From positions 972,001-1,036,000 of the forward strand of contig NZ_CP119082.1 in assembly GCF_029027965.1 (NCBI RefSeq): a stretch of DNA of 64,000 bases, given 5' to 3'. Source of the stretch: Paracoccus sp. S3-43 (GTDB taxonomy: Bacteria > Pseudomonadota > Alphaproteobacteria > Rhodobacterales > Rhodobacteraceae). Positions within the stretch are counted from its first letter, which is position 1, and each line of letters starts with the position of its first letter. Position numbers and translations under genes: made by a program. This document shows positions 1 to 7,915 of this stretch, one piece after another. The notes beneath the pieces are model-generated. The model saw only the letters and a program-made list of their open reading frames with translations. It made no database searches and was not told where the DNA came from.

Positions 1-429
1 GCCGCTTTCCGCCGCAAGATCGGACAGGGCGTCGCGGACGGGGGCGGCGGGCAGTTCGGCCAGCATGTCGCAGGACCGGCAGATCAGGAAGGCGGGCGCG
101 TGATCGTGGCCCGGATGCAGGCAGGCGGCAAAGGCGTTCAGCCGTTGCAGGCGATGGGCCAGCCCGTGTTCGACCAGGAACTCCAGGGCGCGATAGGCCA
201 CCGGCGGCTGGCGGCCGAAGCCTTCGGCGGCCAGCCGGTCCAGCACCTCGTATGCGCCCATGGCGCGATGCGATTCCAGCAGGATTTCCAGCGTGCGCCG
301 CCGCACCGGCGTCAGCCGCGCACCGTTTTCCGCAAGCCGGTCGCGGGCCTGGTCCAAGGCGCGCGCCTCGCAGGCGTGGTGGTCATGGGGCGCGAAGGCC
401 GGGGCCGAGGAGGCAGGTTGATCGGACAT
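1..429 (-). CDS. zur: Fur-family zinc uptake regulator Zur (3' end outside window)
   Basis: Partial Fur-superfamily repressor; 143 codons are visible and the C-terminus lies beyond base 1. The N-terminus is His-rich (HDHH at residues 15-18), followed by the winged helix (about 30-95) and then a metal-binding stretch with C103, His residues in HPGHDH (105-110) and the CRSC pair (C117/C120) expected of the structural zinc site. The His-rich start and cysteine layout favour Zur over Fur or PerR. In relatives zur is followed by znuCB, which here would lie to the left, unseen. ATG start at 429. An imperfect palindrome just upstream could be its own operator. The Zur assignment rather than another Fur paralogue is inference. 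Confidence 0.8.
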   Translation of the reverse strand, partial: MSDQPASSAPAFAPHDHHACEARALDQARDRLAENGARLTPVRRRTLEILLESHRAMGAYEVLDRLAAEGFGRQPPVAYRALEFLVEHGLAHRLQRLNAFAACLHPGHDHAPAFLICRSCDMLAELPAAPVRDALSDLAAESG

Positions 430-432
430 TGG

Positions 433-445
433 GTTATCTTATCAC
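433..445. promoter_or_regulatory. Candidate Zur operator upstream of zur
   Basis: GTTATCTTATCAC is an AT-rich dyad (five matched pairs of six around one central base) four bases before the zur start, in otherwise GC-rich DNA. Zur sites in proteobacteria are AT-rich palindromes built on GTTAT-type half sites. Autoregulation is plausible but unproven. Confidence 0.35.
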
Positions 446-625
446 GTTCGACTGACTTGTGATCATATAAGATGCGAGGCCGCAGCCCTGCAAGAAATCA
501 CCCAGGCGGCGGCGCCCTGCTCGTTCCCCGGTCCGCATGGGGGACGAACCGGCGCCCGAGTTGGGATGCCGTGGGCGGCGAATAGGCGGTCCTTTGCACA
601 GGCAAATGATTTCCGACTCTTTTAC

Positions 626-651
626 TTTGACAATCCAGATCAAACTTGTCA
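626..651 (+). promoter_or_regulatory. hemP promoter with two overlapping inverted repeats (iron-responsive operator candidate)
   Basis: A -35-like TTGACA (627-632) is followed 17 bases later by CAGATT (650-655). Over it lie two nested palindromes: TTTGA-N9-TCAAA (626-644), which contains the TGA-N9-TCA pattern of RirA-type iron-responsive operators, and TGACAA-N12-TTGTCA (628-651). An iron-responsive Rrf2-type (RirA or IscR) or Fur-type repressor bound here would block the promoter. The repeats are seen; the regulator is inferred. Confidence 0.5.
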
Positions 652-691
652 GATTTTCCGCAACGCAAGGCTAAACCCCAAGAGGCTGATC

Positions 692-868
692 ATGACCGCA
701 GCGCGTCCCGCAGATTTCCAGCAACCGGCAACCAGCGTTCTGGCGCGCATCCCGCAGCATGACGCCACCACGCTGACGCGGGGCGGCAACCAGGCCCTGA
801 TCGTCCTGGACGAGCAGATCTATCAACTGCGCATCACGCGCGCCGGCAAGCTGATCCTGACGAAGTAA
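692..868 (+). CDS. hemP: Hemin uptake protein HemP
   Basis: Small 58-residue protein of the HemP family, usually found with haem or siderophore uptake genes and iron-regulated; its molecular role is not settled. The diagnostic C-terminal pattern is present: a conserved QIYQLRITRAGKLILTK end (Y-x-L-R-x-T-R-x-G-K-L-I-L-T-K). ATG at 692 is chosen because it gives the normal family length; an upstream in-frame ATG at 566 would add 42 atypical residues and run through the promoter. It stands alone, divergent from zur, with no haem transporter beside it. An iron-type operator candidate overlaps the promoter. Confidence 0.85.
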   Translation: MTAARPADFQQPATSVLARIPQHDATTLTRGGNQALIVLDEQIYQLRITRAGKLILTK

Positions 869-891
869 TCCCTCCTTCACATCTGGATCAT

Positions 892-911
892 CCCTGGCGC
901 GCGGCCCAGGG
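892..911. terminator. Short GC hairpin between convergent hemP and rluB
   Basis: CCCTGG (892-897) and CCAGGG (906-911) form a six-pair stem with an eight-base loop between the two convergent stop codons. There is no T-run on either side, so it is a weak terminator candidate at best. Confidence 0.3.
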
Positions 912-922
912 CAGGCGGCGGA

Positions 923-2383
923 TCACCCGCGCGGCTTGTTCCTGGGGCCACCGCCCGGTTTGCCGTCCGGCCGCCCCTGCGGCTTGCCGGTGAACCGGGC
1001 GCCCTGACCGCCGCCCGCACCGCCCCGCGCCGGTTTCGGACCGCCCGGCTTGCCGAACGATTTGCGGTCGCCGCCCGGCTTGCCTTCGCCACGCGGCGCA
1101 TCGCCCCGAGGCCTGAAGCCCCGGTCGCCCCCCGGCTTTCCGTCCCCGCGCGGCTTGAAGCCACGTTCGCCGGGCTTGCCATCCCCCCTTGGTTTGAACC
1201 CGCGTTCGCCCTCGGGCCGGTCGCCGCGCGCCTGGAAGGCAGGCTTCGCCCCCTCGCCCCCGGCCCCCGGCTTGCCGTGGCGCGGCCGGTCGCCCGCCGC
1301 GTCGCGATCCGCCCCCGGCTTGCCGGACCAGGGCCGGGCGGGACGGTCGCCGTTGCCTTGCGGGCGCTTGCCCCGGAACCCCGGCCGGTCGCCGCCCTCG
1401 TCCGAACCGGGACGGGGCTTGCCCGACCAGGGCCGCGCCGGGCGGTCCGAATCGTCGCGCGGACCGGCGGGCTTGCGGGCAAAGCGGCTGCCGCCCTCGG
1501 CATCGGCGCGGAACACCCGGCGCGGGGCGTCGCCGTCGTCGCGGCGCGGCTTGCGGGGGCCTTCAGCGCCGCGCGGGCGCATGTCGCGGTCCTTGGGGGC
1601 GGTCTCCCGGCCGGTCAGCAGCCCGCCAAGCTGGTCGCGCAGGACGCGCTTCTTGATCTCGACCACCTCGTTCTTTTCCATTCCGGTCAGCTTGAAGGGA
1701 CCATAGCCGATGCGGATCAGCCGGTTCACCTGCAAGCCCACATGCGCCATCGCGCGGCGGATTTCACGGTTCTTGCCCTCGCGGATGCCGACCGTCAGCC
1801 AGGCATTCGCGCCCTGCTGGCTGTCCAGCTTGATCTCCATCGGGGCGAATTCCTCTCCCTCGATGGTGGCGCCGCGGCGCAGGGGGGCGAAGGTCATGTC
1901 GCTGGGCGTGCCGTTCACCCGCACCCGGTATCGGCGCAGCCAGCCGGTCGAGGGCAGTTCCAGCCGCCGCTTCAGCTCTCCGTCATTGGTCAGCAGCAGC
2001 AGACCTTCGGATGTCAGGTCCAGCCGCCCGATGGTCATCACGCGCGGCAGATCGCGGGGCAGGGCGTCGAACACCGTCTGGCGGCCCTTTTCATCGGATT
2101 CGGTCGTGACCAGGCCCAGCGGCTTGTAATACAGCCACAGCCGGGTTTCCTGCGGTTCGTCCAGCGTCTTGCCGTCCACGGTGATGCGGTCGCTGGGCAG
2201 CACGTCAAGCGCCGGGCTGTCGATCTTTTTCCCGTTCACCGTCACCCGGCCCTCCAGGATCATCCGTTCCGCGTCGCGGCGGCTGGCGACGCCGGCGCGG
2301 GCCATCACCTTGGCGATGCGGTCGGAGGGCGCGGTCGGGGAGGGGGACTGGGACGGGGCGGGGGTCAAGCTGTCGTCGGTCAT
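923..2383 (-). CDS. rluB: 23S rRNA pseudouridine synthase, RluB/RsuA family, with long low-complexity tail
   Basis: 486 residues. An S4 RNA-binding domain (about 20-75) precedes the RsuA/RluB catalytic domain, with catalytic Asp122 in GRLDLTSEGLLLLT and the NREIRRAM motif near 205-212. These enzymes isomerise a specific uridine in the peptidyl-transferase region of 23S rRNA. The enzyme core ends near residue 260; the remaining roughly 226 residues are Gly/Arg/Lys/Pro/Asp-rich imperfect repeats such as RGFKPRGDGKPG, giving a very basic disordered tail. Start ATG at 2383 has a GGAGA ribosome site. Divergent from tadA. Assignment to RluB rather than RluE/RluF is by similarity of the core. Confidence 0.85.
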   Translation of the reverse strand: MTDDSLTPAPSQSPSPTAPSDRIAKVMARAGVASRRDAERMILEGRVTVNGKKIDSPALDVLPSDRITVDGKTLDEPQETRLWLYYKPLGLVTTESDEKGRQTVFDALPRDLPRVMTIGRLDLTSEGLLLLTNDGELKRRLELPSTGWLRRYRVRVNGTPSDMTFAPLRRGATIEGEEFAPMEIKLDSQQGANAWLTVGIREGKNREIRRAMAHVGLQVNRLIRIGYGPFKLTGMEKNEVVEIKKRVLRDQLGGLLTGRETAPKDRDMRPRGAEGPRKPRRDDGDAPRRVFRADAEGGSRFARKPAGPRDDSDRPARPWSGKPRPGSDEGGDRPGFRGKRPQGNGDRPARPWSGKPGADRDAAGDRPRHGKPGAGGEGAKPAFQARGDRPEGERGFKPRGDGKPGERGFKPRGDGKPGGDRGFRPRGDAPRGEGKPGGDRKSFGKPGGPKPARGGAGGGQGARFTGKPQGRPDGKPGGGPRNKPRG

Positions 2384-2494
2384 GGCGATCTTCTCCTGCG
2401 CATCGCTGCGGTGGCAAAGCGGCGCTTCTAGCGGAAGCGGCGCGGGTGGGAAAGGGCGGCTTGCGCGGCGGCGGCGCCCTTGCGACAAGCGGGC

Positions 2495-2947
2495 ATGACC
2501 CGCTTCACCTCTCATATGGCCCTGGCCCTGGATCAGGCAAGGGCGGCGGCCCTGCGCGGCGAGGTTCCGGTCGGCGCCGTGGTGGTGGATCCGGCCGGGC
2601 GCGTCGTCGCGGCCGAGGGCAACCGGACCCGAGAGCTGTCCGATCCGACCGCCCATGCCGAGATCCTCGCGATCCGCGCCGCCTGCCGCGCCGTCGGGTC
2701 CGAACGCCTGCCGGGCCATGACCTGTGGGTGACGCTGGAGCCTTGCCCGATGTGCGCGGCGGCGATCTCGGCGGCGCGGATCGGGCGGCTGTATTACGGG
2801 GCCAGCGATGTGCGCATGGGCGGAGTCGAACATGGCGCGCGGGTCTTCGACCATCCGCAATGCCATCACCGGCCCCAGATCTATGACGGAATCGACGCCG
2901 AGGGGGCACGGGCGCTGCTGCTGGGCTTCTTCCAGCACCGCCGATGA
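2495..2947 (+). CDS. tadA: tRNA(adenine34) deaminase TadA
   Basis: 150-residue cytidine/deoxycytidylate deaminase-fold enzyme that converts A34 to inosine in tRNA-Arg(ACG). The zinc and proton-shuttle motif HAE (H54, E56) and the second zinc motif PCPMC (C84, C87) are intact, and the length is normal for bacterial TadA. An earlier in-frame ATG at 2480 would add five residues; 2495 is preferred on family length. Divergent from rluB and just upstream of tRNA-Gly. Confidence 0.92.
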   Translation: MTRFTSHMALALDQARAAALRGEVPVGAVVVDPAGRVVAAEGNRTRELSDPTAHAEILAIRAACRAVGSERLPGHDLWVTLEPCPMCAAAISAARIGRLYYGASDVRMGGVEHGARVFDHPQCHHRPQIYDGIDAEGARALLLGFFQHRR

Positions 2948-2988
2948 CGGTTGCGCCGCCCGCGCGGCGTGGCTATACCGTCGCCCAT

Positions 2989-3059
2989 GCGGGTGTAGCT
3001 CAATGGTAGAGCAGCAGCCTTCCAAGCTGAATACGTGGGTTCGATTCCCATCACCCGCT
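2989..3059 (+). tRNA. tRNA-Gly (anticodon TCC)
   Basis: Cloverleaf is visible: acceptor GCGGGTG (2989-2995) pairs with CACCCGC (3052-3058), with T3059 as discriminator; D-arm GCTCAATGGTAGAGC; anticodon loop CTTCCAA giving TCC; T-arm GTGGGTTCGATTCCCAT. CCA is not encoded. The first anticodon-stem pair is a G-A mismatch. Confidence 0.93.
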
Positions 3060-3080
3060 CGAATCAACCCCCAAAGCCGG

Positions 3081-3395
3081 TCAGTGGAAGGCGACGGTAT
3101 CCTTGCGCAGGATGGATTGCAGTTCCATCGTGTCGGGGTCGATCCGCACCAGATGCCCCTCGACGATGGCATAGCGGCTGCCGGGCAGGTCGGTCCCCAG
3201 GCCATAACGACCGGGAAAGTCGATGAAAGTCGTGGCTTCGGGGGAAAGGATGTCGCCCGGCCGCAGCACTTTCGGCGACGACCGGGCCATGGCGGCCTGA
3301 GTCGTGCCCTGCGCCCGAGGGGCATCGTTGCTGGATATTGCGATCAGGACGGCTGCCGCTGCGGCAGCCGCGATCACCATGATCTTGCGTATCAT
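3081..3395 (-). CDS. Small exported protein of unknown function
   Basis: 104 residues. The N-terminus [19 protein letters not shown] followed by a polar stretch looks like a Sec signal peptide or membrane anchor. The mature part ends in a segment (LVRIDPDTMELQSIL) resembling the tail of short periplasmic RcnB-like proteins, but I cannot assign a family. Start at 3395 is chosen because the signal sequence begins there; an in-frame ATG at 3467 would place 24 polar residues in front of it. Convergent with tRNA-Gly and transcribed away from mmsB. Function unknown. Confidence 0.6.
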   Translation of the reverse strand: MIRKIMVIAAAAAAAVLIAISSNDAPRAQGTTQAAMARSSPKVLRPGDILSPEATTFIDFPGRYGLGTDLPGSRYAIVEGHLVRIDPDTMELQSILRKDTVAFH

Positions 3396-3479
3396 CGTCT
3401 TGCCCGGCTGTGTCGACCTTCCACGATGGAACCGGGCAGAAGCCGTCCCGGTTCCGGATGGCGTCACAGTTCCGTCGTA

Positions 3480-4349
3480 TCAGCCGTTTTTTTCGACGAA
3501 GCGTTGCAACATTGCCGAAAAGTCGCGGCCACGCCCGCCCTCCTGTTCCACGAAGCGGTCGTAAAGCTGCCGGGCCAGCGCGCCCATCGGCGTATCGGCC
3601 CCGGCGGACGCCGCCGCCGCCTGCGACAGGTTCAGATCCTTCAGCATCAGTTCGGCGGCGAAACCGGGCTTGTAACCGTTGTCGGCGGGCGATGTCGGCC
3701 CCACGCCCGGCGCCGGGCAATAGGCGTTCATCGACCAACTGTAACCGGAACTGGTCGACACCACGTCGAACATCTTCTGCCGGTCAAGGCACAGCTTGTC
3801 GGCAAGCGCGAAGGCCTCGCAGGTGGCGATCATGGTGACGCCCAGGATCATGTTGTTGCAGATCTTCGCGGCCTGACCGGCGCCCGCCTCGCCGCAATGG
3901 ACCGCCTTCTGGCCCATGATCTCGAACAGCGGCTGGACGGTGGCGAAGGCGTCCTCTGGCCCGCCGACCATGAAGGTCAGCGTTCCCGCCTGCGCCCCGC
4001 CGATCCCGCCCGAGACCGGCGCATCAAGCGCGCCAAGCCCCGCCGCCCGCGCCTGTTCGGCCACGGCGCGGGCGCTGTCCACATCGACGGTCGAACAGTC
4101 GCACAGCACCGCGCCCGGTTTCATCGCCGGGATCACCTGATCCGCGACCGCCCGCAGGATCGGACCGTTGGGCAGCATGGTGATGACCACATCGGCATCC
4201 GCCGCGGCCGCCGCGGCGCTGTCGGCCAGGGTCAGCCCCTCGGGCGCGGGGGCGGCGGTGTCGAAGCCCGTGACCTGATGGCCGGCGCGCGCGAGGTTCG
4301 CGGCCATCGGCGCGCCCATGTTGCCAAGCCCGATGAATGCGATCTTCAT
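3480..4349 (-). CDS. mmsB: 3-hydroxyisobutyrate dehydrogenase
   Basis: 289-residue NAD-dependent dehydrogenase oxidising 3-hydroxyisobutyrate to methylmalonate semialdehyde in valine breakdown. The Rossmann motif GLGNMGAP (7-14), the substrate-binding DAPVSGG (109-115) and the catalytic lysine K162 in GAGQAAKICNN are all present. It is the last gene of a minus-strand run; its ATG overlaps the stop of the upstream hydrolase gene (ATGA at 4346-4349), indicating translational coupling. The neighbours carry out the two preceding pathway steps, which supports this specificity over other beta-hydroxyacid dehydrogenases. Confidence 0.92.
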   Translation of the reverse strand: MKIAFIGLGNMGAPMAANLARAGHQVTGFDTAAPAPEGLTLADSAAAAAADADVVITMLPNGPILRAVADQVIPAMKPGAVLCDCSTVDVDSARAVAEQARAAGLGALDAPVSGGIGGAQAGTLTFMVGGPEDAFATVQPLFEIMGQKAVHCGEAGAGQAAKICNNMILGVTMIATCEAFALADKLCLDRQKMFDVVSTSSGYSWSMNAYCPAPGVGPTSPADNGYKPGFAAELMLKDLNLSQAAAASAGADTPMGALARQLYDRFVEQEGGRGRDFSAMLQRFVEKNG

Positions 4350-5353
4350 GCGTCTTCCCTCCAGCTCAGTTCGTGATGCCCCAGCGGGGCCAGCAGCGCG
4401 GCCACATGGGCGGGGCTGGCATCGGCCATCCATTTGGGCTTGCGGTCCTTGTCGATGATCTGGGCGCGCACGCCTTCCAGAAAATCGGTGTCCTGGGTGG
4501 CGCGATAGGTGAAGCGGTATTCGCGGGCCAGCGAATCCTGGATCCGGGCGTCGTCCCGCGCGGCCCGCACCATCGCCAGCCCCGCCGCCATCGACAGCGG
4601 CGAATTGGCGTGCAGGATGTTCAGCGCCTGGGCGTTGCCGTCCTGTTCAAGCGCGTCGATGATGTCGGCCACCGTCTCTTCGGCAAAGGGCGACAGGTCC
4701 ATGGTGCGCAAGGGCGCGGTCGGCGCATCCTCGCCCTCGATCAGCGACAGATCGCCGGTGGCCTCCAGCCGGGCGATCAGGTCCGGCCAGCGATCCTCGG
4801 GCAGGTAGATGTCGGCGAAGCCCGCGTGGATCGCGTCGCCCGCGCCCATCCGCGCCCCGGTCAGCGCCAGGTATTCGCCGATCCGCCCCGGCGCGCGGGA
4901 CAGAAGCCAGGTGCCGCCCACATCGGGGATCAGGCCGATGCCGGATTCCGGCATGGCAATCTGGGTCGTGTCGCCGACGATGCGGTGGCTGGCATGTCCC
5001 CCCACGCCGACGCCGCCGCCCATGACGAAACCCTGCATGAAGGCGACGATGGGCTTGGGATAGTCGGCGATGGCCGCGTTCATGCGGTATTCGTCCGCGA
5101 AGAACTGCTGCCCCAGGGCGTGATTCCCCGCCAGCCCGGCGCGATAGACCGCCGCGATGTCGCCGCCCGCGCAGAAGGCGCGTTCGCCCTCGGCGTCGAT
5201 GATGACCAGGGCCATGTCGGGATCGTCGCGCCAGCCGTCAAGCGCGCGGTGGATCGCCAGGGCCATCTCGTGGCTCAGCGCGTTCAGCGCCTTGGGCCGG
5301 GTGAAAGTGATGCGCCCGGCGCGCCCCTCCTTGCGGATGTTCAGATCGTCCAT
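4346..5353 (-). CDS. 3-hydroxyisobutyryl-CoA hydrolase (enoyl-CoA hydratase family)
   Basis: 335-residue crotonase-fold protein. The oxyanion-hole segment AFCAGGD (59-65) and the pair E136 (MPESGIGL) and D144 (IPDVGG) match the HIBCH branch, which hydrolyses 3-hydroxyisobutyryl-CoA in valine degradation; longer than ordinary enoyl-CoA hydratases (about 260), as expected for HIBCH. ATG at 5353 lies one base after the TAA of the acyl-CoA dehydrogenase gene, and its stop overlaps mmsB. The operon therefore supplies consecutive steps of the pathway. Confidence 0.88.
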   Translation of the reverse strand: MDDLNIRKEGRAGRITFTRPKALNALSHEMALAIHRALDGWRDDPDMALVIIDAEGERAFCAGGDIAAVYRAGLAGNHALGQQFFADEYRMNAAIADYPKPIVAFMQGFVMGGGVGVGGHASHRIVGDTTQIAMPESGIGLIPDVGGTWLLSRAPGRIGEYLALTGARMGAGDAIHAGFADIYLPEDRWPDLIARLEATGDLSLIEGEDAPTAPLRTMDLSPFAEETVADIIDALEQDGNAQALNILHANSPLSMAAGLAMVRAARDDARIQDSLAREYRFTYRATQDTDFLEGVRAQIIDKDRKPKWMADASPAHVAALLAPLGHHELSWREDA

Positions 5354-5354
5354 G

Positions 5355-6500
5355 TTACCCCCGTTCGGCCAGCATCGCCCGTCCGACGATGAGGCGCATG
5401 ATCTCGTTGGTGCCTTCCAGGATCTGATGCACGCGCAGGTCGCGCACGATCTTCTCGATCCCGTAATCGGCCAGATAGCCGTAACCGCCATGCAGTTGCA
5501 GGCAGCCGTTCGCCACCTCGAAGGCGCGGTCGGTGACATGCAGCTTGGCCATGGCGCAGAACTTGGTGGCGTCCGGCGCGCCGTTGTCCAGCTTCCACGC
5601 CGCCTGCCGCAGCAGGATGCGCGCCGATTGCAGCGCGGTCTCCATCTCGGCCAGGCGGAATTGCAGGGCCTGGAACTGGTCCAGCCGCTGCCCGAAGGCG
5701 CGGCGTTCGCCCATATAGGCCAGCGTCGCATCCAGCGCCGCCTGCGCCCCGCCAAGCGCGGTGGCCGCGATGTTCAGCCGCCCGCCGTCCAGCCCCGCCA
5801 TGGCATAGGCGAAGCCGCGCCCTTCCTGCCCCAGCAGGTGGTCGGCCGGGATCTCGCAATCGTCGAACTGGACCTGCGCGGTCGGCTGGGCGCGCCAGCC
5901 CATCTTGTCCTCGGGCGCGCCGAAGGACAGGCCGGGGGTGCGGTCGGGAACGATCAGCGCGCTGATCCCGCGCGGCCCGTCGCCGCCGGTGCGGGCCATC
6001 ACGATATAGGCGTCCGAATATCCCCCGCCCGAGATGAAGGCCTTGGTCCCGTTCAGCCGCCAGCCGCCATCCGTCCGGTCGGCGCGCGTGCGCAGGGCGG
6101 CGGCGTCCGATCCGCTGCCGGGTTCGGTCAGGGCATAGCTGAAGACGGTTTCCATGCTGCACAGGCCGGGCAGCCAGCGGGCCTTGGCATCGGCCGATCC
6201 GAACTTGTCGATCATGCCGCCGCACATGTTGTGGATCGACAGGAAGGCCGCGACCGAGGGGCAGGCCATCGCCAGCGCCTCGAACACCAGGGTGCCGTCC
6301 AGACGCGACAGGCCCGCGCCGCCATGATCCTCGGTCGCGTAAAGCCCGCCAAAGCCCAAGGCGGCGACATCGGACCACAGGTCGCGCGGGATGGTTCCGT
6401 CAGATTCCCACCGTCGGGCATGGGGGGCGATGCGATCGCGGCCGAAATCGCGCGCCATGTCGAAGATGGCCTGCTGTTCCTCGGTCAGCGCGAAATCCAT
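5355..6500 (-). CDS. Acyl-CoA dehydrogenase, isobutyryl-CoA dehydrogenase type
   Basis: 381-residue FAD acyl-CoA dehydrogenase with the usual N-terminal helical, middle beta and C-terminal helical domains. Family signatures are visible: ALTEPGSGSDAAALRT in the middle domain and ERRAFGQRLDQFQALQFRLA in the C-domain; the catalytic base is probably the Glu near 362 in QILEGTNEIMR. Position directly before the hydrolase and mmsB suggests isobutyryl-CoA as substrate (ACAD8-like), feeding electrons to ETF. ATG at 6500 follows a GGGAAAGGG ribosome site. Substrate is inferred from context. Confidence 0.88.
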   Translation of the reverse strand: MDFALTEEQQAIFDMARDFGRDRIAPHARRWESDGTIPRDLWSDVAALGFGGLYATEDHGGAGLSRLDGTLVFEALAMACPSVAAFLSIHNMCGGMIDKFGSADAKARWLPGLCSMETVFSYALTEPGSGSDAAALRTRADRTDGGWRLNGTKAFISGGGYSDAYIVMARTGGDGPRGISALIVPDRTPGLSFGAPEDKMGWRAQPTAQVQFDDCEIPADHLLGQEGRGFAYAMAGLDGGRLNIAATALGGAQAALDATLAYMGERRAFGQRLDQFQALQFRLAEMETALQSARILLRQAAWKLDNGAPDATKFCAMAKLHVTDRAFEVANGCLQLHGGYGYLADYGIEKIVRDLRVHQILEGTNEIMRLIVGRAMLAERG

Positions 6501-6532
6501 GCCCTTTCCCCCCTCAGAAATTGAACATGCGT

Positions 6533-7696
6533 TTAATTGCCCGGCTTGTCCCGGTTTGGCAAGGGCGACAGGCCGTGGTGGAATTCCGCGATCAGGTGGC
6601 GGACCAGTTCGATCATCGCCTCGTCCCGCGTCGCGCCCGCGGCCATGGCGCGGGCCAGGACGGCGCGCTGGCGGGCGGCGGATCCGCCTTCGGCCACGAT
6701 GTCGCGCGTGCGGGCGACCTGGGGCTGGCTGTCCAGGGCATCGGCGTCCTGGGCGATCAGCGCCAGCCAGTCCTCGACCGCCTGGGCAAAGGGGATGATC
6801 GTTTCCGCGCCAAAGTCGATGGGGCCTTCGGCCATGCCGTATCGGGCGGCGCGCCAGCGGTTTTCGGCGATCAGGAACGGGTCGTATTGCCGCCAGCGTT
6901 GGTTCTGCCGCGACAGCCGCCACAGCATCCGCGTGGTGGCTTGGATCAGCGCGGCCAGGGTGATCGTATCGTCCAGCCGGGGCGAGGCGTCGCAGACCCG
7001 CGTCTCCAGCGTCGGAAATTTCGACGACGGGCGCAGATCCCACCAGATCTTGCTGCTGTCCTCCAGGATCCCCAGGCCGATCAGCGCCTGCACCGATCGC
7101 TCGAACTCCTCCCATCCGCTGAATTGCGGCGGCAGCCCGGTGCGCGGCATTCCTCCGAAGACGGTCGTGCGATACGAGGCCAGCCCCGTGTCGCTGCCCT
7201 GCCAGAACGGGCTGGAGGCCGAGAGCGCCAGAAGATGCGGCAGGAAATAGGTCAGCTGGTTCATCAGGTCGATGCGCAGCGCCGGCTCTTCCAGGCCGAC
7301 ATGGACATGCATTCCGCAGATCAGCATCCGCCGCGACACCGCCCCCATGTCGCGCGACAACTGGTGATAGCGGTCCTTGTCGGTGTGGAACTGGTCGCGC
7401 CAGTCCGCGAAGGGATGGCACGACGCCGAGATCGGCGCCAGCCCGTAATCCGCCGCGATTCGCGCCACCGTGCGGCGCAGATGCGCCAGATGTTCGCGGC
7501 CCTGCGCGATGTCGGCCGATACGGGCGTTCCGACCTCGATCTGGCAGCGCAGGAATTCCGGGGTCACGCTGTCGCCCAGGGCGTCGCGGCAGGCCTGCAT
7601 CATGGCGTCGGGGGCAGGGGCCAGATCGCCCGTGTCCGGGTCGACCAGCAGATATTCCTCTTCGATGCCGAGGGTGAAATCGGGTTCGATGGTCAT
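6533..7696 (-). CDS. Carboxylate-amine ligase, YbdK / glutamate-cysteine ligase type 2 family
   Basis: 387-residue GCS2-family ATP-dependent ligase. The N-terminal [17 protein letters not shown] motif and the GMHVHVGL metal/substrate motif are typical of YbdK and related gamma-glutamylcysteine ligase-like enzymes. Its in vivo substrate is unknown; weak glutamate-cysteine ligase activity is known for E. coli YbdK. Start at 7696 has AAGG in front; in-frame ATGs at 7708 and 7720 are alternatives. It sits inside the valine cluster between mmsA and the acyl-CoA dehydrogenase without an obvious metabolic link. Confidence 0.85.
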   Translation of the reverse strand: MTIEPDFTLGIEEEYLLVDPDTGDLAPAPDAMMQACRDALGDSVTPEFLRCQIEVGTPVSADIAQGREHLAHLRRTVARIAADYGLAPISASCHPFADWRDQFHTDKDRYHQLSRDMGAVSRRMLICGMHVHVGLEEPALRIDLMNQLTYFLPHLLALSASSPFWQGSDTGLASYRTTVFGGMPRTGLPPQFSGWEEFERSVQALIGLGILEDSSKIWWDLRPSSKFPTLETRVCDASPRLDDTITLAALIQATTRMLWRLSRQNQRWRQYDPFLIAENRWRAARYGMAEGPIDFGAETIIPFAQAVEDWLALIAQDADALDSQPQVARTRDIVAEGGSAARQRAVLARAMAAGATRDEAMIELVRHLIAEFHHGLSPLPNRDKPGN

Positions 7697-7883
7697 GGCC
7701 GCCTTCATCGTTTGCCGCATGGAACCCGTCGGCGCAGGTCAGCGCAAGGCCCGCGCCGTTCCGGGACGGACGAAAGCCGAAATTTTCGCGCCAGGGTAGA
7801 ATATTCCGACTCGCCGAAACACGCGATTAACGGCCAGCCAGCATTTGCTCTGCCGCCGCAAGCCTGCCTGCTCAAGACACGGA

Positions 7884-7908
7884 AAGGGCGGGATTTGTCC
7901 CCGCCCTT
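7884..7908 (-). terminator. Rho-independent terminator of mmsA
   Basis: AAGGGCGGG (7884-7892) and CCCGCCCTT (7900-7908) form a nine-pair stem just past the mmsA stop; on the minus strand it ends in a short T-run (CCCTTTCC). Confidence 0.75.
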
Positions 7909-7915
7909 CGTCCAT

